Counted from the stretch's first letter, positions 44,593 through 57,565 are shown. The stretch is DNA of 64,000 nucleotides from Hymenopellis radicata (GCA_015501595.1 JADNRX010000099.1:93184-157183), one strand, 5' to 3'. Notes: a model not told the origin generated them from the sequence alone. Translations and numbers: made by a program.

Positions 44593-47500
44593 GCAACGGA
44601 CGCGTAACCCGGAGCCTGTTTCCTGCATTCTACAGCAGTCGTCCGCATTCTATCCGCATAGCCTCTCCAGAACAATGAAGGGAGCCTCGAGGCGGGCGCC
44701 TGTCCATCAAGATGAACAAGGACAGTGACGCACGAAAAACGCATCGCCTTCTGAACGATCTAGGTCCTACACGTCGTGCTGCGTTCTGAGGCGCCAAATT
44801 TGATCCGACCAATGTTGACGGAAATGGAAAGGGTTAACCTTTTTCGATGACTGATAGTAGCAGAATGTTCTCCACTTAAGGTACCAAACTCCATCCGGAC
44901 GGAAGAAATGCCCATCACGATGATCTGGGATTGGCGCCACACTGTACGACATGGGATCCAGGGTCGTATAGGCGCCGGCGTAGGCCATAACATTCGAGAG
45001 GTACACGGGTACACGTAGAATCAGCCAGATGAGGTGACTGTAACAACAGCATCTCCCGTTTCCATGATTCCGCTGTAGCGAGTGAGGCACCTGGCAGAGT
45101 CAGAAAGAATTGAGGACATTGTAAATCCTCGATTTCTTCGCTGAACAATATTCACCTCGATGCTTCGTTGACGAGAAGCTTTCTTGTTCCAGACGCCGGA
45201 GAACTCACATCGCCACTCTTCTGCGCGCAGTGAGCAGTTAGATGAATCTACAAAAACCATCATGTTGAACTCTTGAACACGGTAAGAAATTAGCTAGGAG
45301 TCCGTGCGCGTAAGGTAGCGTAAAAAGGTAAATAGTAGATAGGTTTAGGTACCACTTGTAAGTAAACAAGTCCATAGAATCTAACACTAGAAAGCGAATA
45401 TCATCAGCCACGGGTTCAGGACGATCCGGAACGATATGACTCGCGTTACGATTCTAAAGAGCCCTCGTCAGTATAAGTACAAGGAGGGAAAAAGGGAAGT
45501 ACTTACAAGCACACCCCAGTATGCGCCGGGAGTCCTCCACACATCGGGCGCCAGCGGCTGACTCAGGACGACCACGATGGTGAGCGTACCAGCGCCGGCA
45601 CTGGCCAATACCGCTTCCAGATCTTCGGCAGCTCCAAAACGAAGTTGGACCGAGCTGAGATGCCCACCCGATCCTCGCCCAGCGTGTATCCCTGATTACC
45701 CGCACTGGGGAAGACGACTGTGCAAGCTAGCCAGATGTTGAACTAGTGCATGTAGAAGCCGTCAACTTCGAGCGCCCAACCGAGAAGGAGACATTTGCGA
45801 TAGCGCGTAGTATCGACATCGTGTAGTTCTTAGAATGAGTCGGGGTGGCCGACCAAGCGAAGGTGCGTAGCTGTTTCGTGGTAGGATCGAGAAGCCACCA
45901 TGTGATGAGCGGTCTGAATATAAGTTCGTTACAACCTAGAATCATCGTCAGATAAGACTCATGAAAATAAAGGACGACCTCAACATAGGAAGACTCAGCC
46001 TATCGTTCACCGTAAGACCTTGACGCCGCCATTCGAATACGTCGCCCATCGGATGATATAGCCTTTCAGTCGGAGAGCTCTGTCGAAGTCGTCGCTGACA
46101 TTGCCTTCCCTCCAACTCTTCTTGACGCCGTCTGCCTCGTCGATGAAACCGCATCCTGGATCGCATCGCCCTCCAGCGCATTATGCCCGCCAAAGGGAGC
46201 CACTTTGCCGTTCGCGCAAATAGTGGATGTATGCGCCGTGGATGCCATTCTCGAAGCAGTGGTGCGCGACCTGCATGACGTCGTGTTGGATAATGGCGAC
46301 TTGGGGAGCATATGGTGAGCTCGCGTGCAGCGTCGCGGAAACATTCCTATGTGGTCGTCAATAACGAAGAATCGAACAAGAACAAGCCCACATGCATACC
46401 TGTTCTTCTCATACACCTCCTCGCATGCCACCTGTAAGGCCCGTTCTTCCAAATCCGCATAGACGAACTACGAGCGGGGAGCGCGATTAGCACTAGCCAG
46501 CAGAAGGGAGATATTACGCCGTACGAAATTCTGGCCAAGCCATCCTCTGTGTAGAGAGTGGTGTGCGTCCATGGATTCCATTTCGCTCCTCTTGTTATCC
46601 GCGCCGCGATGGAAAAATGGGGTCCAGAGACGAAAGCTGGGGGTGGTTTCGCGTGGCGGCATCAAGAGGGTGCTACCGTCTCGAGTACCGACGGTAGTCT
46701 CCTGCACAGCCTAGCTAAGTCCAATTCGAGGGCAAGCGCCAATAGCGATGAGGGCGAAAGCTGAAAGGAGGTCCGCCATTTCCGCGGTGAGAGGTAGGAA
46801 CGGATCGCGATTTCTGGATTGCGATTTTTAGTGGCGGTCGGAGTTCCAATTTGCGTTCCCACGTTTCGGCAGATCACGCCGAAGTTCCGCCACTCAGCGA
46901 AAACATTTACAACCCAGGCTTCATCTGCTGCATGGTCAGCAATACCTCTGTATCTCCCATAATGACTGCTCCTTCCACACGCAGTAAGTGTACGTAGCCG
47001 TTCAGGAATGAGGGATGAGATCAAGGGGTTCAAAACGATGCTGATATGAACTTGAAAATACTTCTTCTTCAGTATCAGCGCCAAAGCACTTAGGAACACC
47101 TATCCTTCTATCAATGCGAAGGACGGAGTACGATTTACGCGCTTCTATAGCCGTGATATATGGTGCACCGTGATGAGCCCATGAGGTAGAGAAGCTGGGA
47201 TCATGTCCCGAAGCAGTTCAAGTGTGGTTGACGACGTTATATGAATATGAGAGTCAAAAACACACGGGTGGGGGAAAATGGAGCATTTTACTGGATGCCT
47301 TAGTGGTGCGCGTAGCCGGTGGGTCATACGTCCGCCGCTGGTTATAATAAGAGCTGTCAACAAGCAGAAAATGAGCAGTACGGTCTCGAACACGAAGAGC
47401 TTAATCTCCAAAACGTCAGACGACCTCTGGAAAGGCGAGCATGCAGTCGTGCGCGGGCGTGTGAAGGCAATTCATTTCCATAACACGATGTACAGTATGT

Positions 47501-48617
47501 GGAGAGCGTTTTCGATTACGCAGACGCTTGCGTGGGGGGCAGATCACTGATCATGCAAGAGATGGAATAGGAATCAAAAGCGAAGTTCTGAGGACTCATG
47601 AGGGCATAGCCGGTAATCCAGATGTCCTCTGCTGACTTTGAAACGATAGGCAGTGAAGCCCGCACAGGCAGATAACCGAGGAGAAGCGCAACTTTCAGAG
47701 TAGAGCACTGTACCCCGCAGGCGTCTCTCGGGGTAGAACGAAAAAACAGCCTGCGAACGAGTCTAAGCGCCCGTTCATCTTACTTACGGACGAGCGCACT
47801 GATCGTCTATTATGTGCACTGTTAAGGCAAGTTTGCTATCGAAGTACTAAGATACGACTCACCGGTATGGATTGATTCCGATGATAGGGCATCTCATGTG
47901 TCTGTCCTCCGCGCGCCGCTGGTGTAACGGATATCGCGGCGCACATGCGTCCTCGTACTTAGGCCGGTGTTTTAATATGGGAGCCTACGAGTAACAAAAC
48001 GTGGTTGACACAGAAGAGCACAGAAGAGAGGAGAGAATGAGATCGTTGGGCATAACCTTATACTCAACAGACCTAGATAGGAAAGGTGGCAATCGCGCAG
48101 GATGTTCAGTCGTATTTGGAGAGAAGATCGTAAAATGATGAGGGGTGCAAGCAGTGTATGGCGGGAAGTAAAGCAGTGCCCGCTTGCTTGCGCGTGTTAT
48201 TTCTGCGTGTCCGACTTTCTTCTTTCGTCCAGGACGCCATTTTACGTCGGTACCCGAATCGAAAGGATTTTTCGTAACTGCAAGAAGGGCGTGGTGCGTA
48301 CATCTGCGACTTAGCAGCGACACTACGGGTGGTGCCGCACCTCAGCTGTTATGTCAATCCTCTGACGGTACTTATATGCTGTCCAATCGACGGCGTTCTC
48401 TTGCTCCACCGGCATATCCCTCTTCATTTATCTCGTCCTTGAGAGATTTTATCGTCAACGGCACGCGCGGCTATCTCCTTGGGCGAGCTTTACTTGTATA
48501 GCTAGAGGTCCCGCCGCGACTTCCATCACCATTTGGGTTATGGACGCTTTTAGTAGTGGTAAGTCTTGCACTTTTTTGGTAAAGCGTAACTGTATTAGAA
48601 GCTCTTTCGAGATATTC
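44593..48617. other. long stretch without a supported gene, possibly decayed genes
   Basis: From 44760 to 47410 many minus-strand frames of 60-145 codons overlap or abut (for example 45090-44767, 46452-46066, 47099-46662, 47411-47145). Some have good composition, such as YLSNVMAYAGAYTTLDPMSY, and hydrophobic starts such as KLFVFETVLLIFCLLTALII. This clustering on one strand suggests a decayed multi-exon gene, perhaps a membrane protein, but I could not splice it into one frame or recognise a family. 47550-48600 shows nothing. Confidence 0.35.
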
Positions 48618-49789
48618 CTACATCTCAATATCCTGTGCGGTGGCTATCTCGTTTATAATCGTGCCATGGGAGTCGCAGCATAGCAAATCATTCATCAACC
48701 ACGTCTTATCCTTTTCCTCCGCACCGTGTCTTTCATTCTCTTTACAGCCTTCAAGGAACCTACAATCTCCGAAATCGATGAATACTACGCTGAAGTCCTC
48801 GTCATGAATGTTCAGTTGAAGATCTGACGATCCCGGCGCATACGCAGATGTTGTGATCATAATGTTCTGGCCTAGTGGGCCGCCAAGGGACAAACGGTGC
48901 GAATGAATGGCCTCCATCGCTTTCAAGCATGACTTTACCTGCGGGAATGTAAGTTCTGCGGATCTATCATTCAGACGTATACTCACCACTTTCTCATAGC
49001 ATTTGAGATGTTCACTGAATTCTTCGCCTAGGTCATCGGTGTCTGGCAGGGGAGACAGCCACTGAACGATCGTTTGCCCTTGAATATACTCCAATATCAG
49101 TACGTACGCTTCCTCCTCATTAGGCATTTTCATCTGGAAAACCATAAGTTCAGGATTCATCACGACGACACCGTAAAACGACGTACCCGGTACGCCCCAA
49201 ACATGTATGGAATGATCCCACCTTGCAAGTCCGCCAGTCTATCGTAGGCGCGACATTCTATACCGGCGGCCTCGCGTGCAAATAAGAAGTCCTGGAAGGG
49301 ATTATGGGCCGCAGTCGGGAGCGGCATCGCAGATTGCTGGAAAATCTTCAACACAACGAGTTCACCGCCGGTTGAGCTATTGACGGGAAAAAGTCGAGCC
49401 TTCCAAATCTTTGAATGTTCGCCCTCGATCTTGTCCAGAATTTTGTGCGGCGCGTTTGTGAAGACCGCTTGGGAGGCATGTCGAATGGGCTCAACGAGCT
49501 TCAACGTACACTGCTGATCTTCGTCGCCACACAGAAATACAGGTAGTTCTCTACTACCGGAGGGCCGCCCGCGCCTGGGGATGAGTAGGGTGTCCTCGAA
49601 GTCAGAAATAGGACTCCTCGTCAGTGCCAAAGGGCGCTCTAATTCTGCCTGCCGATCCTGACGAATCCTCTCTGTTAACTGGCGGATTCCTTCGGTATCA
49701 GTGGGAGTAGGATCCAGGACCAGTCCCAAGGACGGAGGCCAATTCCCGACCATTACCGGAGTCAAGTCGCAGATGCGAAGCAGTGGCAT
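48618..49789 (-). CDS. kinase-like protein K5, catalytic loop lost
   Basis: Three exons (49789-49187, 49133-48987, 48938-48618; introns of 53 and 48 bp) join in frame: 356 residues from MPLLRICDLT. Landmarks: LVVLKIFQQSA (beta-3 Lys), ECRAYDRLADLQGG (alpha-C region), VLILEYIQGQ (hinge). The catalytic loop reads HSHRLSLGGPLGQNIMI: the Asn is kept but the HxD pair is replaced (LSLGG). The DFG is intact in VVFIDFGDC, unlike the other five members. It is head-to-head with K6, 120 bp between start codons. The start at 49789 is preferred over 49975 because the latter would overlap the K6 coding region. A scaffold or nucleotide-binding role is more likely than phosphotransfer. Confidence 0.78.
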
Positions 49790-49909
49790 CGAAGGGAGAT
49801 TGGGGAGATTGTTATTGTACTCAAGTCTCACAATTTCTATACATTTGGGTTGGCGGAGTTTGAATTTTGGTCCTCTCCGCACAACAACAACAACGTCCCC
49901 TGTCTTCTC
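49790..49909. promoter_or_regulatory. 120-bp divergent promoter of K5/K6
   Basis: Only 120 bp separate the two start codons. No canonical TATA box; a CTATACATTT lies at about 49836. The two genes are likely to be co-regulated. Confidence 0.4.
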
Positions 49910-51061
49910 ATGTCTGCTGCCTCTGAACCTCGTCTTCCTTCTCCCCCGGACAACGATGTCTCTTACAAGGGTCAATGGGAGCCCGAGTTCCCTCCGCCCG
50001 CGTGTGTCGATATTACGAAACGCGCCTCCGTTGTCCAGTACTGCCAGAAACTAGCTGATGACGAGATCAAGGCCCATCTTCAGCCTCTCCATGTCGGATG
50101 GTCTTTTGAGGCGGAGATCGAGCCACATTTTCGCGTTGGTAACGGACCACCTAAAGGCTATCGTCACGTCCCGCTTCCGTTGCAGATCTTGCGGAAAAAG
50201 GCATTCAGATTCGAGCTGAATCGCGCCCTGCAGCCATATGTTCCCCGAAATCAGCGCGATCCTGGAGCCGGTCCTCAGTGGTCTCAAGTCTGGGTGGCCG
50301 CGCTTACAGATTGCGAAATCGCAGACGCAGAACCTATCGGCGTCGTTCTCAAAATCATCCAGCCTTCCCTACTGCCTCATCCAATAGATGACGACGAAAA
50401 GCTGCGATATTATCGCTTTCCGGGGCACATTGCCAACACGGAGCATGTCCTCTACCGAGACGCCTTGGCGGATGTCCAAGGAAAGGCCGTGCCTTATTAC
50501 TTCGGGAAGACGAAGGTTCGTTCTGGAGCTTTTAGTGTAGCCATATTATTGAAGGTACACGACAGGTCCTCATGCCTAACGGTGAAGAAGCTCATGTCCT
50601 AATTTTTGAGGGCATCGGCGGGGAGACTATGAAGTCATGGGTGCAGAAGTTTATAGCCGCCTCAACCGCGGAGCAGACCGACTTGATGACAGCGCTTCCA
50701 TGTATTGTAAGCAGGCATCTCGGTTTAGTGGCTGCTATCCTCTTTAACTAAGTGCAACTTACAGGCAATGCGGATTGCTACGTCTTATTCTCTACTAGGG
50801 GACTGCCATGTGCTCCATCGCGACGTTTGCCTGCAGAACATGATCCTGACAGTCTCGGGCCACATTGTAATCGTTGACTTCGCGGGCAGCGTGCTCCACG
50901 TTTCTAGAAAGACTTTGGAGGATGAGAAAGAGGGTTGGCATGCTGGCTCGTTTGTCATAGGGCAATGTCGCCGCACCTATCCATCCTTCAAAACTTGGGC
51001 TGCAAACGAAGGAAAAGCCACGATTTCTCGGTTTCGCATGGAGGGCTGGGACACAGACTAA
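49910..51061 (+). CDS. kinase-like protein K6
   Basis: Three exons (49910-50515, 50566-50706, 50765-51061; introns of 50 and 58 bp), in frame, 347 residues from MSAASEPRLPSPP. Landmarks: GVVLKIIQPSLLP (beta-3 Lys), NTEHVLYRDALADVQG (alpha-C Glu), HVLIFEGIGGE (hinge), VLHRDVCLQNMIL (a complete HRD...N loop) and IVIVDFAGS (DFG with Gly to Ala). Of the six family members it comes closest to a usable active site, and the DFA form still supplies the metal-binding Asp. It lacks the acidic tail of K2. Head-to-head with K5 and 300 bp upstream of F-box gene F2 on the same strand. Confidence 0.82.
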
Positions 51062-51365
51062 ACATGTATCACTGACTTTTCTGTAGTAAGTGAAGGGAAT
51101 TGAGCATCCTTGACGTGTCCGTATATCGGAGGGGGTACTAGACGGCGAATCACAAATCACGAATCAACAAGATTACGCTAGTTGCTTAAAGCTTTGCAGT
51201 AAAACAATTCCTACTGAAGCGCGGATTCTTAAAGAGGTGTCCTTGTCCTGAGAGGCTTCATACCCGTAGCTGCTCCTTCGTTTCTGAAGTGTGTCACATG
51301 TCTGTTTGTCATTGTGATGGTCGATCACCAAGGTTGTCTCGGGACGCGGCTTTGCTCTTGCGACC

Positions 51366-53114
51366 ATGATCAGGTAAAGGGACGCTCTTACTTTGATTTC
51401 CCTCATAATAATATTCTCTCGTAGAACTACCACACGAGATTGGTCTTCGCACGATTACGATGCCCCACACTGCACTCACGAACCCGACGCGCACTACGAT
51501 TATCGCTTGGTAGAATACCCACTGTTGGAGAAAGAGCATTGGCGAGGCGTCCGTGAAATCATATCTGGTGATCGCTTTGCGGATAGCGCCTATCAGTCAT
51601 GGGCCTCGTCGCGAAGGAAGGTGATGGAGGAGGATATTGCGACAGGGGACGAGCACATTCAGCGACTAGAGAGGCACCGTTCACGTCTCCAGCGCGATCT
51701 ACACACCCTCTCATCCTCCATGTCACCTATACGTACCCTGCCGAGGGATGTCCTCCTCGAGGTGTTTACATGTCTTGTCCTCGAGCATGGGTCGACAAGT
51801 AAACCAGAGGCAGCGCCTTGGGTTCTCCTCGAAGTATGCCATCAGTGGCGCCAGATTGCACTGTCGTCGCCGTCGCTTTGGAGCTCCATTATGATTACCG
51901 ACAAATGCTGGTTCTCACCCTCCATAACACAATCCGCTCCCCTATCTACCGTGCTTGGTTTGGTGAAGCATTCGCTGTTTGCATCCCAACAAGTGCCCCT
52001 TTCTGTTGTCGTTGACCTTCACGCCGCGAGGGGGTCTGTCTCAGAGTTTACTACCCCAGTCATGACCACCTTGGCCAAGAAGCGCTCGCGCATTCGGGAA
52101 TTGATTTTCTGTGCGGAATGCTACTTCAGGAAATCAGAGAGCGAGTGTTCCGAGGTGAATAACGTCTTCACGAATGCTTTCTTGGATGTCGAGAACGCTT
52201 GCCCTATGCTCAAGGAGCTGGACATGCTTGGTCCTGGCAAGTGCGAAGTACACGCTGTTCCCGGATCTGCGCCTAACCTTACGCGACTTCGCGATCTTGT
52301 ACTCCACGATGATGAGCGTCAACCTGCGGACGCCCTTATCAACCCCACCATCACACATTTCTCGTGCTATGTCTCCGCCATTGACAATATCTCTGTCCTT
52401 GGTCGCCTGCCTCTTCTGAAAGAGCTGCACATCTTTGTCGCACCTGAAGCGCAGCTACCTCAGAACCCAATTCCGACACGGCATTCCCGAGTTCAATATT
52501 TTAGTGCCACGCGATCGGATATCCTGGATTTTCTCACACTTCCCTCGCTCCGTGTCCTTACACTCACCGAAACGGATCATATAAAGCTTTCTCCAAAAAC
52601 CGTGGCGCGCCATATCAAGTCGTTGATCGCGCGGTCAAAGTGCACGATTCAGACTGTGGTCTTATCCCCGGAGTACGTACAGAACGCCATCCTTGATATT
52701 CACGGTCTTCGCCACCTTGACACGATCGCACTCTACACTGGTCACCTTTCTACCAGAGAGTTAGATAAGGCCCTGAAGACTCTCGCTTCTTCCGCCTCAC
52801 TGCCAAACCTCCGTCGGTTCATTATTCTTCATAAGACCGATCTGGCAGAAGAGCGCTTCTCTAAACTGCATGACGCACTGAAAACCATTCTCGACTCGAG
52901 CAAGTATGATTTGGGAGGGAAGATCGAGACGATCGAGATATGGGATCAACAGGCTAGCAGCGGGCAACAGGACCTCTCGCAGCTCTTTGCAGGGTGCAAC
53001 GTGAAGGACGATGGCCGTGAATGGATAGCCCGCACGTACTCCGATTTCTCTGTTGATGAATATTCCCCGCCGATAGAGGGGGGTATGTGGCGCTGGGTGA
53101 GCGATATCGTATAG
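51366..53114 (+). CDS. F-box protein F2
   Basis: Same structure as F1: an 8-nt coding exon ATGATCAG (51366-51373), 51-bp intron, then a 1690-bp exon to 53114, 565 residues. Coiled coil HIQRLERHRSRLQRDL, F-box RTLPRDVLLEVFTCLV with LLEVCHQWRQIALS, then leucine-rich irregular strands. Identity to F1 is very high in the middle (41.09-41.50 kb against 52.02-52.43 kb; a few mismatches per 100 bp) and lower at the ends. The 3' part has PEYSPPIEGGMWRW-type ending like F1. The homology extends about 60 bp into the promoter. No lesion. Probable SCF substrate receptor of unknown target. Confidence 0.82.
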
Positions 53115-55659
53115 TTCGTGTCTACATCTCTGTTTTATATCAATTCTTTGTATTATGACTTTTGACGTAGTTGTCTCTCCAGTGCCTGCTTTCTGAGACT
53201 ACTTCGACCAGTCGCTGAGGGCCATTCACTGCGGCTGTAATATATTTCGGATATTCCGGCCGAGAGTGCGGCGGGCATTCCGCATCTGGCAACTAGCTTT
53301 TTTCTTCTTTCCATCATCACCACTTGCGTCCTCCGTGTTGCACGCACACCTCTCAGGCCTTCAGCGGCAGATATGCAGGTCGCACAATAGTTCTTCGCAT
53401 CCCTTCTATGCCTACAGCCTGTGGGACCGCAAAACCCACGCGACAATATTGAACTCAGGGCTTCGGCGGCTAGGGACACATGGAACGGGAATGAGTGTCA
53501 GGAATGCGTGGTCAACGGCTGGGCAAGGCAGCTTTCCCGGGGCATTGTCCTGCCATGTTTGATTTTTGGGTGCGCTTCCCGGCGTAGCGTTTGACCTTGC
53601 TAATTTGCGTGCAGCTCCCCTACGAGGCTACGAGTCATCTCCTTCCGAGATTTATTGGCATTCCCACTGCGTATACGACTCCCAGACGTTTATTCCTGTT
53701 GGGCATCGAGAACACGGCGACGACTTGGCGACGACCTCCCCGAAAACTAAGCACCCGGACAATAACAGCGACCCTTGCTACCGCAAGCGCACGGACGACG
53801 CCATTATGATTCTCGCAGTCGGACACGGACAATAATTGCAGAACGGCGTGGTCGCAGTCCGCCAGTCCGCCTTCCTGGAGGTAGCGCCGTCAATATCACC
53901 CCACGCGACGACAACAGCAAGCACGACCCATGGCATGTCACCAGCGAGACGTGAGCGAGACACGATGATGCGCCGAAGATAGCCCCCAGCCGCACCCACA
54001 CGGAAGAGAATAGGACGGTCACGACAAAGACGTGGTGTCCTTCGGGTCGCACGAATGCATACGGTGCGCCTATTCCTTGTTGTCCACATCTTATAGTAAT
54101 TAACCGTCAGCGCAGTCGGACCTTATCTTACTACCCTCGCTGCCCCGGTGAAAACAGCGCCCCAAGAAGTTCGACGTTAAGTATTCTGCCAACGTTCTGG
54201 GACCTGCTTCGTCCTTCTTTTTGACAACGCACGTCCAGATGTATTGTAATGCCCTTATATTCTCTAATAAACTTGTACCTTCACCTTTTCAATGCGATCT
54301 TTCATCAAGGACATTTAGAACCAAATCATCCTGACCCGACGCGCTCTTCGTCAAGCTTCCGAGTATCATCGCTGGACTCAAACGACGATCTGCCTTTCGG
54401 CTACACTAAATCTTTCACAAACCTGTACACGCAGCTTGGGTGTCCCGGAAGCTACGTGTCCTTGTAACGTTGACGCACGGATATTAGGTTAGAGAGTGCT
54501 GAGTCGCAATTACCGCCAGTGCAGTCCCAGGAAATGAGGCCCTTTGGTCTCTTTCAGGACGGGTGGAGTGCTATATCCTGCCATATGAGGAAGTAGTGGC
54601 GCGAGGACCACGACTTCCCGGAGAGGACCCCAACCTGCTTGAGGAACAGCCGTCGTAAGGCTGTATGTCGCGCGGGCTCGCATGGGAGAGGGCGTTAAAC
54701 CCATAGAAGTAGAGGTTTGAATCGTTTCTTGTTCTGGTATCGACCATAAGGCGCTGGAGGCGCATGAGAAGACGGTCACAAGGGAGCGAAGAGTAATTGT
54801 ATGAGAGTAATGGATAACCACTTGTAAGTTTGGAGTGGGTATCGTGTTACATGTATTGATTCTGATTTGTACAGGAAGAACGTTTGACGACCTTATAAGT
54901 TGCATGATGGCGGTCATGACCACTACTCGCGAGACTATTCATATGGCTGTCGTACACTCCCGGAGGTTTTGCTCGGAATTCGATGACCTACTTGTTCTGT
55001 CATGCGGTACGTATGCATGGCTTTCAAGTGACATATACTCGCAAAGACGTCTTCGTAGTGACCGGGCATTTACTTCAAGCGTGCCGGATGCGAGAAATCC
55101 TCCTTTCAGCTACGCTGGGTACGTCCCCAAATCGTGGCGGCTGTTACGATTCGTGCTCATTCGTGCATCTTAGTACAAGTCCCGATGTATTGAAACATAC
55201 CGTTTACTGAGGCAGTCACAAATCTTCCTGTGATCATTTTTAGGGAATCCCCTCCCCAAACAGCTCGGTTGGGAAGCTGGTACTTTCCTCTCTACGGCCG
55301 CTTGCTCCACGTTACCGAGCTCCATTCCGCCTGTCGCCTTGAATATCCCATGTTTCGTTGGGTCTGCATCGTTGCTACGGAGATGTTCCCCACGAGAAAA
55401 CAACAGACTTACAACGATGATCATACAGGGACTGACGACGACGACCGCATGTTTGCAGGACAGGTAGAACCTCATAAACATTTAAACAAGGTGGGAACGA
55501 CACTGAAGGAAGTTCGAGATGAGGATCAGAATTGATACCGTTACCGCACGGACACACATAATTATTGGAGGTCCTGTAGAGTAAGAAGAAAATGAAGGAA
55601 ACCACTGAGTAGGTTACCTCTAGCGAATAAGGAAGTCTGTCCGCCCGTCTCAACACTAT
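53115..55659. other. no supported gene
   Basis: Short frames on both strands, the longest 137 codons (54510-54923, minus) and 112 codons (54835-55173, plus), antisense to each other in part, without motifs. No repeat or RNA gene seen. Confidence 0.45.
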
Positions 55660-57565
55660 CTACGAGTTAGTGGGACTAGTAGACTTTGTAGGCTGTTCTA
55701 AAGGACGCGTCAACTCCGGCAAGTACGTCGCTGTTGGATTCCGAATCCACTCCGGTGTTAATAGCGCGCAGCATTCGAAATGCGGGTGCAGAGCACCGTG
55801 GGGAAGCAACAGGAATACAATGATACCTCGGGAATTAATGACGCTTTGGTCAGTGGAAAAACGTTGACCGACGGAATCCTTCCAGGCATCATCGGGAGGC
55901 CCGTACGTTACATCAAGGACGAACTTTGAAGCGTCAACGGTGAGGATCCACGCAGGCTGATGGATGAGGTAGTTCCCCGTCTGGACGAGGTCATGAACGG
56001 TCGCGCTTAGATACGCGGTTTCTTTCGGAGTCAAGAATCCAGTTTTGGTTTGGACGCCGCCTCGACTGTCTGATCATCGATTAGCTGGGAAGTACCGACG
56101 AAAGACATCACACCCACCAGTACGATATTGCTGGAAAGAGCTGCATAAAGTTCTATGACCCGCAATCCAATGCGTCCTCTGGCATTGCCTCGAGCAGTAC
56201 TGGGATATGCTGCATCCAGAACAACGCGCTGACGTGACCGTCTTCTCGCGCTCAGGACACTGCAGTGGAATCAGATTAAGTGGGAGATGAAGATGCGTAA
56301 GATGCGCACCCCTACAGCGTCACAGATACAGTAGGGACGGCTCCCATACTAGCGTAACGCGCGGTAATCTTCCGACATAACTCGCGCCATATTGGTCGCG
56401 TCCAATTCAATTCTAATTCCAAAACGGACTTCCGCATGCGTTCAGCCTCTCTCAGAACGGAGGAATAGCACATGTAAAGCGCCACTGAGTCCAGAACTTT
56501 ATCCAGACGTGGAAGGAGCGGCTCGTATTCTGTAGGAGGAATGTGTGCATCCTGCGCAAGGCGACGGAACTGGAGGACGCTCGGAATGAAGCCACGCCGG
56601 AGCACTAACAGGACAGCCTCCTTCCCGACGAACTGAATCGCCCAGTCGACAGCAGAAACGAGAAGCGTGAATAAGGGGCAAGCCATGTCCCAAATGTCCT
56701 CACTAAGAGCGTCCTCGCTAGTAATGTCACAACGGACAACCCGCCAGGCAACTTCGGTGGTACGACGCTGGGTCATGGGATCATATATGGCGGAATGAAA
56801 TCTAGCGTTGCGGAAACAATGGGCCATAAGTGCATACGCGGTTGCCATATCGCGAAGAGCGCCAAGAAGAATGCCCCGATCCTGCGTGGCACGTAATCTT
56901 TGCAAGGCGTCCTGAACGACACGATTAAAGCAGAACATGGTAAGCGTGGGGGACACGGCGAGTCGTTTGACGATAGTATCTGCGTTGTCGCGCCCATCCT
57001 GAACGAATATGAGCAGTATTTCGCACAGCTCTGTGAAAATGTCGATGGAGTCTGGACGTGAGATGGACGAGGTGTGGTGGAAGAGCAAGTCTGGGACAAC
57101 GTGAACAACGAAGAGGTGGTTGCCGGGAGGCATACGGACAGAGTTGAGACAACGTATGACATCGGGCTGGCGAGTATCGTCAATGGCGTCTGTAAGACAC
57201 TGGAGAGATATGCGATGGAAGTCCTCCGTATACTCGGAGGCCTTGTTAGTAACAATAATATCCCCGGCAAAGGCTGTGATCCAAGCAAGAAGTGCCGGTA
57301 GAATAGCAACGATCAGACGCGTAGACTCTGCCAATAATTCGGGACTTGCAGGTCTCGTGTCGGATTGGAAAATATGAAAGCCGCGGAAGAGAACGCAAAC
57401 GCGATTCAGAACGTCGCTAGGATCGGAAGATGACGGTGGGAGCACATCTGGGATATCGGGAAGCAACAGGCGAACTCCAGTTCCGAACGTTCGAAAGCTC
57501 TCCATGTCCTGCATGGCATGTCTAGCCATGATTTCGAAATTCGTACCCCGATCGGAAGTTGGCAT
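55660..57565 (-). CDS. MYND zinc-finger protein, copy B (readable)
   Basis: Exons 57565-56330, 56259-56124 and 56069-55660 (introns of 70 and 54 bp) join in frame to 593 residues. The first 410 residues (from MPTSDRGTNFEIM) are helical, including DIPDVLPPSSSD, VVHVVPDLLFHHTSS and YMCYSSVLREAERMRKSVLE. The finger CSGCSISQYCSRQCQRTHW then HRTLC has the second CxxC, CxxxC and HxxxC ligands. The C-terminal part reads LTPKETAYLSATVHDL and GPPDDAWKDSVGQRFSTD. Compared with copy C the region just before the finger carries two extra bases, so the frame survives only by using the donor GTATCT at 56329, which skips the first Cys of the ICDAC pair. MYND domains mediate protein contacts. It is the only copy of the three without a stop codon. 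Confidence 0.72.

Noticed and set aside
46066..46452. 128-codon minus frame with His/Cys residues as a possible enzyme exon
   Set aside because: No recognisable active site and overlapping frames of equal quality; left in the gap note.
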